NCBI RefSeq assembly: GCF_011386835.1
Contig: NC_088796.1
Coordinates: 83,163,468-83,227,467 of the forward strand
Length of the DNA: 64,000 nt
Direction of reading: 5' to 3'
DNA from: Chrysemys picta bellii
Taxonomy: Eukaryota; Chordata; Testudines; Emydidae
The stretch's first letter is position 1. Every line of letters begins with the position of its first letter. A program made the translations under genes and the position numbers. The notes under the pieces were generated by a model. That model searched no databases, was not told the DNA's origin, and was given only the letters and a program-made list of their open reading frames with translations. Positions 56,885 to 64,000 of the stretch are shown here, piece after piece.

Positions 56885-56985
56885 CCTGAAGCACCTAGTA
56901 CTGGCCAGTTTCAGAGAGAGGATATTAGACTAGACAGACCTCAGGTCTGATCCAATATGGTTGTTCCAATGTTTCTTTCATAGCC
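56885..56985 (+). mobile_element. CR1 LINE 3'-end fragment, old
   Basis: GAAGCACCTAGTACTGGCCA, GAGGATATTAGACTAGACAG and CTGATCCAATATGGTTGTTC match the CR1 tail at 16.1 kb with many changes. Confidence 0.7.
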
Positions 56986-57811
56986 ACTTAAGAATTCTTG
57001 GAAGCCTATTGGTAAAAGCTCTATAGCGCATATTATTTGGTCTTGCTGATATTTTTAATAGATGATCAGTTCAGAAAAATATTCTTAAGATAGTCAGTTT
57101 TCAGTCCTTCTATTGACTTAGCCAAATTCCATTTAACTGTACATTTTTGTGAAAGACAAAGGCAAAGCGCCATTGTTACCAAGTATTTTAATCAACTGAT
57201 TATATTAATATAAGATTCTCACCTGGATAGAATATCTAGCTGTCTATGTTTGTGTGTATATATCTGTAAATATAGATACATACAGATTCATGCTTTGTGT
57301 GTGTGTGGATATAGAAAACACTTCTTCGTATTGCCATTAACCCCTTTAGTTTACCACTTGTTTTTGTCTTTCCAGTTGTGTTACTGTGTGTTTACCCTAA
57401 TGCCATTAGTGCTCAACTCACATTTTGCAGCATAAGTGAAACCAGTGGTATGTTTTGGATGGATGTCTTTATTTTTGTGGTCCTGTTAGTTTTTCCATGT
57501 TCATAAGCAATAGTATCCCCCCCCCTCCATTATCCAGAAAAGCAAAAAACCTTAATCACCCTCTATTTAGATTACAAGCAACAGCAGTCCTCTTGAGCCA
57601 GAGGAAAGTAGTGATTATATACACATTCCAGAATAAGACCACAATTCTTAAGATTAGATGGGATGGACCCTTTGAAAGCTTAAAAAGGAATCCCTTCGGA
57701 TGTTCGTGTCATTAGAAATTTAGGGAACAATTCTGAAGCCACCTACATGTGCTAAGGTTATGGTGTTATGGTGCAGGAAGTTTTCTTTGTGAATCCTGAT
57801 TCAAATTAATA

Positions 57812-57853
<42 letters not shown>

Positions 57854-58424
57854 TGTTCTTCCCACCCTCCTGAGTGGCCAATCACAGTGGTGGGAGAATG
57901 GAGAAATGGCCACCCTGCTTGCCTGCCCCTAGAACTCACCTTTTATACACATAAAGAACTCAAGCAATTCTGTTGTATGCACACATACAACATTTCTTAG
58001 AGAAAAGAGCCCTTGGAGAAAACATTGTGTTACCATAGTGATGTTTTTCTATTCTGAAATGCTATCATACTGGCTTTTTTTTCTTTAGGTTTCTGTAGGC
58101 TGCAAATGCCATTTCTGTTCATTCAAACTGTCAGTTAATCTTTCAACCTTTTATGGTAAATTTTGTTTTGTGATGGAAATTATTGACTGGTACACTATTG
58201 TTTCTAACAAGGGTGGATGCAAAGCAGTTTTTCACTCTGTTAAAACTGGGTTGCTCAAAGTTATGCCATGGGTTTTCAACTTGATTATTGTTATAAGAAC
58301 ATTTGTCCCCAAATATTGACTTTTCCCATGCTGCTAGTAAGAATCAGGAGGTCGGGATTCTAGTCATGAATCTGCAGTAGACTTACTCTATTAATCTTGG
58401 GTAAGTTACCAAATGTATCTGTGC
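56986..58424. other. Intergenic stretch with microsatellites
   Basis: No gene. A (TC)n(CA)n microsatellite at 57812-57853 and TG/TA-rich runs at 57250-57310. Confidence 0.45.
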
Positions 58425-58432
58425 CATCACAT

Positions 58433-58735
58433 CAGGGGCAGCTCCAGGCACAAGCGCACCAAGCGCATGCCTGGGGCGGCAAGCTGCGGGGGCGGCCTGC
58501 CGGTCGCTGTGAGGACTGCAGTCAGGCGGCCTTCGGTGGTGTGCCTGTGGGAAGTCCGCCGGTCCCACGGCTTCAGCGGCAATTCGGCGGCGGGTATGCC
58601 GAAGCCGTGGGACCGGCGGACCTCCCGCAGGCATGTCGCTGAAAGCCACCTTACCAGCAGACCTCCCGCAGGTGCACTGCCAAAAGCTGCCTGACTGCCA
58701 TGCTTGGGGCGGCAAAATACATAGAGCCGCCCCTG
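58433..58735. mobile_element. hAT miniature element, 303 bp, with a strong internal hairpin
   Basis: Termini CAGGGGCAGCTCCAGGCAC and, read inward, CAGGGGCGGCTCTATGTAT. A perfect 8-bp duplication CATCACAT lies at 58425-58432 and 58736-58743. The GC-rich interior has a perfect 21-bp inverted repeat (58554-58574 and 58601-58621), extended to about 33 bp with a few mismatches. The ends relate to the 29.4-kb hAT element. Confidence 0.9.
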
Positions 58736-58849
58736 CATCACATCCATGAAGTGTGGACGAATAACACCTAGTACTAGCACCTTTCTTCTAGGGATCTCAA
58801 AGTCCTTTCAAATACAGGAATTCCCATCATTTTACTAATCCTAAAACTT

Positions 58850-59090
58850 TGCACTTAAGCACATGCACAACTCCATTAAACTCAGTGCACTCATTAAAAT
58901 CACCTGAAGAAGTGGGTTTTTTACACACGAAAGCTAATACCCCAATAAATCTGTTAGTCTTTACGGTGCCACCAGACTCCTCATTGTTTTTGTGGATACA
59001 GACTAACATGGCTACCCCTTTGATCATTAAAATCAGTGACACTATTTACATGCATAAAGTTATTCACATGAGTAAGAGTTTGCAGGTACA
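58850..59090. repeat. Old MITE-like repeat split by a PLE tail
   Basis: TTGCACTTAAGCACATGCAC on the left and CATGCATAAAGTTATTCACA on the right are halves of the 21.2-kb palindromic family, separated by the insertion at 58903-59023. Confidence 0.5.
58903..59023 (+). mobile_element. PLE 3'-tail insertion, 121 bp
   Basis: CCTGAAGAAGTGGGTTTT, AATAAATCTGTTAGTC, CGGTGCCACCAGACTCC and GGATACAGACTAACATGGCT form a severely 5'-truncated PLE tail. A perfect 12-bp duplication TCATTAAAATCA flanks it (58891-58902, 59024-59035). Confidence 0.85.
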
Positions 59091-59635
59091 GGGCCCATGT
59101 TGCCTTTTAATGATCCTATATTTTTTAAAGATGGGAGTAGAGTTTTGTCATTATAATTTTAGTTCTAGGGACTGAAGTAACATTCACTCTAATCAATTCA
59201 AGAGGGGCTATGGTCCTTGCTAGTTCAGGTTAAAGAAAACGTATTGATTCGATTTAGAGAGATTTCATGATGAGACCTTAAAGAGATAAATGGAGAGAGA
59301 GAGAAGATAAAGGATAGCTGAGGGGGTGGGAAAACGATGGATAAACAGCAATAGCACAATGAAAAGATTATTAGGACAAGAGCTATATAGATGATGGAAG
59401 TTCCAATTTGCAAAGGATTCTGAAATTTGGCTTTGTTCCAACTGGGAACAAAACCCAAAAGTTTTGAAATACTCCATGAACAAAAAATCCCCCCCAACAT
59501 TCATTTAAAGTCAGTTTCTTTTGTATTATATTACAAAAATATATTTACAACATTCAAAAAATTCAAAATGAAAGTCATTTGAAAATGAAAAGTCAAAACG
59601 TTTCATTCTGAAAAATGTGAGAATGAGATGTTTTG

Positions 59636-60355
59636 CCATTAAAGAGACAAGGTGGGTGAGGTAATATCTTTTATCGGACCAACTTCTGTTGGTGAGAGAG
59701 AGAAGCTTTCAAGCCACACAGAGCTCTTCTTCAGATCTGGGAAAGGTACAGCCAGCATCACAGCAAAATGCAAGATGGAACAGATTGTTTAGGACGGTGT
59801 TTCCCAAACTTGGGACGCTGCTTGTCTAGGGAAAGCCCCTGGCAGGCCGGGACAGTTTGTTTACCTGCCATGTCCGCAGGTCCGGCCGATCGCGGCTCCC
59901 AACTGCTGGAAGCGGCAGCTTCCAGCAACTCCCATTGGCCTGGAGCAGCGAACTGTGGCCAGTGGGAGCCGCGATCGGCCTGACCTGCGGATGCGGCAGG
60001 TAAACAAACCGGCCCGGCCCGCCAGGGGCTTTCCCTAAACAAGCGGCATCCCAAGTTTGGGAAAAACTGGTTTAGGATAAATAGCATATATTGTGAAATG
60101 GCCCATGGTGAAGTGGCCCACCCCTGTAGTCATAGAACAAAAAGGGGGGGTTTAGTGGGATACAGATTGTTGCAAAAAGCCATAAATCCAATGTTTGTTT
60201 TTTGCTGTGATGCTGGGAGTACCTTTCCCAGACCTGAAGAAGCTTAAAAGCTTGTCTCTCTCAGCAACAGAAGTTGGTCCAATGAAAGATACTACCTCAC
60301 CCACCTTGTGTCTCTAATATCCTGGGACAAAGATGGTTACAACTACACTGCATAC
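59636..60355. mobile_element. Inverted pair of PLE 3' ends, with a nested hAT element
   Basis: The minus-strand tail at 59641-59765 (AGACAAGGTGGGTGAGGTAA) mirrors the plus-strand tail at 60195-60345 (TACCTCACCCACCTTGTGTC). 59766-59794 joined to 60078-60195 continues the minus-strand element inward, so two PLE 3' ends are fused in opposite directions. A candidate 8-bp flanking duplication ATGTTTTG occurs at 59628-59635 and 60356-60363. The tail belongs to a different PLE subfamily from the 18.7-kb copy. Confidence 0.7.
59795..60069. mobile_element. Palindromic hAT miniature element, 275 bp
   Basis: Termini CGGTGTTTCCCAAACTTGGG and, read inward, CAGTTTTTCCCAAACTTGGG. A perfect 8-bp duplication GTTTAGGA lies at 59787-59794 and 60070-60077. 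The arms run inward through GGGAAAGCCCCTGGC...GTTTGTTTACCTGCC, so nearly the whole GC-rich element folds back on itself. Inserted into the PLE above. Confidence 0.9.
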
Positions 60356-60363
60356 ATGTTTTG

Positions 60364-60706
60364 ATATAGTCTGAATATTTTTCTGGCTACCTTTCAAAAC
60401 AAAATTCAGGCAAAATCAATCCAATTTTGTGAAGCAGTTAGCATTCAACAGAACTGCATGTTCTTATGGAATATGGTTCAGTCAAAATTTCTGACCTGTT
60501 CTAGTTAGGACCAAAATCAGTTTCCCCTACTAGGGTGACACAAGTAATTTGGAAGTAAATATACAGAGCTGACTCTTCTTACCAATGTAGCAATGCAACA
60601 TGAGTTAGCAGAATTTAGCCCAAGTTGTCTGTCTATCTCTGGAGTATTTGTAGGTCTTTTAAGAGATTATTTTAGCTTGCTATTTATTTCACTAAGTTAT
60701 ATTAAT
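60364..60706. other. Intergenic stretch, no gene seen
   Basis: AT-rich; nothing recognised. Confidence 0.4.
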
Positions 60707-60711
60707 GTAAT

Positions 60712-61593
60712 TGTCGTGGGGCCAGTACGCCCTGTCCCGTCTTGGGGTGGGGGCGGGGTAAATACTTCCCCACGGTCGCGTCCTTACAACTACTCCTTGT
60801 CTTGGGGGTAGTGTGGACTATTGGTAAAAGTCAATATGGCTGCCCGCTCTTTCAAGGGTGTGTGGCCTAATGGCCGGAGTTAGGGCGTCAGCCCCTTCCC
60901 ACAGGGCTGAGGGACCCAATGGCCTGAATCAATATGGCTTCCCAGTTCAGCTGGGTTTTTGCCTAGTGTTCAGAGTCAGTGTGGCCGCCTAGCTCAGCCA
61001 GGCAGTATGGCCTAGCAGCAAAAGTCAGTAGGGCTGTCCTCTCTCAGGGCTACTTTCAGCACTGCGTGTCCCAATGGACAGAGTCAATAGGGTCGCCTTC
61101 TCTCGGGGCTATGTGGCCTAATGGTCAGAGTCAGTAGGGCTGCCCCTTCTGTGGGGCTGCATGGCCTAGTGGCAAGTATGCCCACCTCCGGTCAGCAGAG
61201 AACCACCCAAAACACACTGACCCCATTTGGCACCCCATTTAGTCTCCCAGAGCTACTTCCTACCCGGTTTCTGATGCTGGGGTTCCAGCGTCTCTGTGGG
61301 ATCTGGGCTCCTCAGTCGGTATGTCTCCCAACTGCTTCACCACTCTTGGGGGATCCTCCGCATCTCAGCATCTCTGGCTTCCGTTCTCAGGGGCTTCTGC
61401 GGTTCCTGGGCTGGAGCTCGCAGCGTGCATTCTCTCTCCTCAGCGGTCAGCCCTGAATGAGCTGAGCTGCTCCCTTTTATACCTAGTCTACAGCCGGAGC
61501 ATGCCCAGCAGGGCCCCGGAGCATGGCCTCCTCTGCCCAGAAAGTGGAGTTAACCCTCGTGGTACCAGTGCAGGGCAAGTGCGTGCTGTCACA
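60712..61593 (+). mobile_element. Solo LTR with internal tandem repeats, about 882 bp
   Basis: Ends TGTCGTGGGGCC and GTGCTGTCACA; GTAA flanks both sides (60707-60710, 61594-61597), with one base ambiguous at the left edge. 60812-61180 holds about seven imperfect units of roughly 50 bp built on GTGTGGCCTAATGG(C/T)C, AGAGTCAGTAGGGCTG and TCTC(G/A)GGGCT. Repeats at this position in LTRs usually act as enhancers. A CCCTTTTATACC TATA-type motif follows at 61474-61485. No internal retroelement genes adjoin it. Confidence 0.75.
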
Positions 61594-61669
61594 GTAAGCA
61601 GCAGATTCCTGAAATAGCACAACCTCTGTCACACAGGAAAAATAATATCAATAAATGTTAAATTGCAGG

Positions 61670-62255
61670 TACCTTACTGAGCTGAACAAAAATCAGAGTT
61701 TCCCTCGTGCAAGAAATTCCAATATTATGATTTTTTTTCATCCCAAATTGGGATAAAAGTTGAAATACAGAATTTTATTTTGCAGAACAAGAAGTTCAGG
61801 TATCTCATGCTCAATTTTTCCCTAAGGTCTGGGCTCCCTGGTCAGATTACATTTCCCATGAAGCTATGACAGTCACATGACTCCCACGATGCACCAAAAG
61901 GCTAGGTCAGAGGGTAGACTGCATTGCCTCCTAGGAGATATAGTCTAGTCAGGGAGCCCAAGCAGTAGGAGAGAATAGGTGCATGAGACACCGAAACATC
62001 AACTCCCAAGAGGTGATGCAGTTTAATGTTGAACTGGTTCTAACCAAAATGTTTCAGGTCAATTCAACAAACTGAAATATTGCTATTCAGATTGAATAAT
62101 TCAAACCAAAGTATTTCATTTTGGTTTTCCTGACAGAAAATCAAAAACTCAGCAAAGCTGAACTTTTTCCTAGGGAAATCTAAATTCTGTGAAAACTTCA
62201 TTTTCTGTTGAAAAAATCATTTCAAGAAAAAATTCCTGACCAGCTCTACTAATCA
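61670..62255. repeat. Uncharacterised interspersed repeat, copy 2, with internal inversion
   Basis: The GGGCTCCCTGGTCAGATTAC block at 61838 is inverted at about 61929-61965 (GATATAGTCTAGTCAGGGAG / CCCAAGC), giving a foldback centre. AAAT/TTGA-rich flanks extend both ways and end near CTGACCAGCTCTACT. Related to 15420-15640. No coding potential. Confidence 0.5.
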
Positions 62256-63562
62256 GTAAGCAGTCGTATTAAACTCATTTTTTCATAATATTAGTATAGT
62301 GAATAAAGTAATTAATTACTGTAATAAAGAAGTTGAGACTAAATCAATTGCTGTCTATTTTGTTAAACTTATTGTGATGACATCTGAGTAAATTATTTTG
62401 TTTCCGTCTTGTTGTCTTCTTCCTCCTTTCTGGGAATAAATGCTGTCCGCTAATCTGTGCTTCCTTTGCGCCTTTGCATCTATAATACTTAAGCAAAAAT
62501 ACAGAGTTAAAAATAGCTAACTAGGGGAATGAAGGGAATTCAGAGGAATAATAAGGGGATAGCAAACTTTTCACTTCTAGGCCTATCCTTATAGAACGCT
62601 CCTATAGAATTTAAATTAGAATGGAGATTAAATCAATGGTTTTCTACAAAATCTCAGTTTTTTAATATTCCTACTGCAAAAATCTTAACATATAAATCAT
62701 AATTTACAGAATTACAATACAAACAAAATACACTGTATTCTTTATTATCAGCACTAAAAAAATTAAACTGAACATTAGTACATTTTTATGTCTTCAGAAA
62801 ACATTAAGATAAAGTATAAAAGACTTGAATTATAATACATGTTGAGTATTAATTACTACATTTACAGATAATTATCTGAAATAATATAAGCCATCTCCCT
62901 GCCTTCCTTTTCCTCCAAAAGTTTCAAAATCTTACCTCTAGAAAAAGTTTGAATAGTCAGAAATTATTTCCAAGAGGCTGACTCTGGGATGTCCAATCAG
63001 ACAAGCCAGATGGTCCAGAAACATATGGTTCACTAGTTCCAGGCCCTCCAGCAACAGACTGGGAATCCCCCTTTGCTTTAGCACCAACATACAGCAAAAG
63101 ACACCAAAAAACAAATTAAGAAACAGAATAAACATCAAATCCCCTCAACGTTTTTATATCTTTCCCTCAATAGCAACAGCTCCTTCTGATGTTTGTTCTA
63201 CTTAAGATGAAAAGCTCTGTAAATTATTTCTCACTCATGCTCTTGGCATGATCATTAGCCACTTTTTAAACACTAATATCCTTGAGTTTCTGTGATGAGA
63301 GACCATTTCACTTCCATTGAAAGGTATAGCGTGTTACTGCCCATGCTGCTGCAGTAGGGATACCTCAGCAGGTATAAAATTTACTGTGTCACTGCGGTAT
63401 TAATTAAGAACACAATAAATGAGTGGTGAAGGCCTGGAAAGTTTCTTTTTTAAAATTTATGCTGACAAAAGCTACAGGTAAGATCTCCATCTCCTAGGGC
63501 TAAACGATAAATTTAAGGACCAGTCGTGCTCTCTTGAAAGGTTCCATCCAGTGGTCTTTGTG
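62256..63562. other. Intergenic stretch, no gene seen
   Basis: AT-rich; no gene or repeat recognised. Confidence 0.45.
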
Positions 63563-63612
63563 GGCCTGATCCAGCTCCCATTGACTTTGATGGGAGCAGT
63601 ACTGGATCCTAT
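63563..63612. repeat. Small palindromic repeat
   Basis: GGGCCTGATCCAGCTCCCAT ... ATGGGAGCAGTACTGGATCC around TGACTTTG. Same style of old foldback repeat as at 46.9 kb. Confidence 0.5.
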
Positions 63613-64000
63613 ATGAAGTCAGGATTGAAGTGAGAACTTTGTTTTTGAACTTCTGGACATTTAGAAGGTTAGATAAGAAGAACTTTCCTACTACTACAGC
63701 AGAGAAATCTGTGGTTTAATTTAGAAAAGGAATTTCTACTTCGATGCTGCTATCATGTTTTAAAATACATGACATGATCAGACATAACAAGGAATCCAGC
63801 TGGTTTAGTTGATCCTGTCAAGCAATCCATACTTGCGGTATCCCAGAAGCTCTACAGGAAAGAGTGTTCAAAGAAAGAATATGAAAAATATAGTGGTAAT
63901 TTGGAGCTTCGCTTCAGAACCCAAATATCAGAGATATTTGGTTTCTGGAGGGGTTGAGGACCCATAGATCTAGTTTTTGAGTTGGGATGAAGGGAGGGAA
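63613..64000. other. Intergenic stretch at the window end
   Basis: AT-rich; nothing recognised. Confidence 0.4.

Noticed and set aside
61121..61617. Frames of 98-111 codons
   Set aside because: Inside the LTR with tandem repeats; no retroelement protein similarity seen.
1..64000. CRISPR arrays, operons or bacterial gene clusters
   Set aside because: Nothing of the sort; all signals are those of vertebrate intergenic DNA.

Overview
This window reads as intergenic DNA from a vertebrate, most likely a turtle or a close sauropsid relative. It is AT-rich, has no convincing host-gene exon, and is built almost entirely from transposable elements. The organism call rests on the mix of families: CR1 LINEs with octamer (ATTCTATG-type) 3' tails, a tRNA-derived SINE carrying a CR1 3' tail (the tortoise pol III SINE arrangement), Harbinger elements with a MYB/SANT gene, Penelope-like elements (PLEs) with a GIY-YIG endonuclease, many hAT miniatures with 8-bp target duplications, and old MIR-type SINEs shared across amniotes. 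No database search was possible, so species and family names are recognition calls.

Layout. 1.6-4.9 kb and 6.4-11.2 kb hold two Harbinger copies in opposite orientation (A, 5'-truncated; B, full length with TAA duplications). Each carries the same four coding blocks on alternating strands: a DDE transposase, a two-exon MYB/SANT plus coiled-coil protein gene, and, inside the intron of that gene on the opposite strand, a third small ORF of about 91-96 codons. A MITE abuts copy B on its right. From 11.5 to 18.6 kb the sequence is old DNA with a few MITE, CR1 and MIR fragments. 18.65-19.85 kb is a decayed PLE with its GIY-YIG domain. 20-29 kb is mostly featureless, with small palindromic MITEs, a compact 188-bp PLE palindrome (26.4 kb) and a CR1-tailed SINE (27.5 kb). 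29.36-30.70 kb is a solo LTR split by a hAT miniature. 34-42 kb holds further hAT miniatures, a tRNA-like repeat and a 1.4-kb CR1 reverse-transcriptase pseudogene (37.7-39.1 kb). 44.9-51.4 kb holds LTR-type pieces, an AT-rich foldback element, a solo LTR and MIR fragments. 58.4-62.3 kb is a dense cluster of hAT miniatures, PLE tails in inverted pairs and an LTR with internal tandem repeats.

How the parts work together. The protein-coding content is that of the transposons. In Harbinger elements the transposase needs the MYB-like partner, which binds the element's DNA and helps bring the transposase to the nucleus. Both copies here are broken: A has the full catalytic triad but no N-terminus, and B has the N-terminus but a changed triad. 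The third ORF is intact in both copies, which makes it the most interesting object here. CR1 supplies reverse transcriptase to the SINE that copies its tail. The hAT miniatures, MITEs and solo LTRs are non-autonomous passengers.
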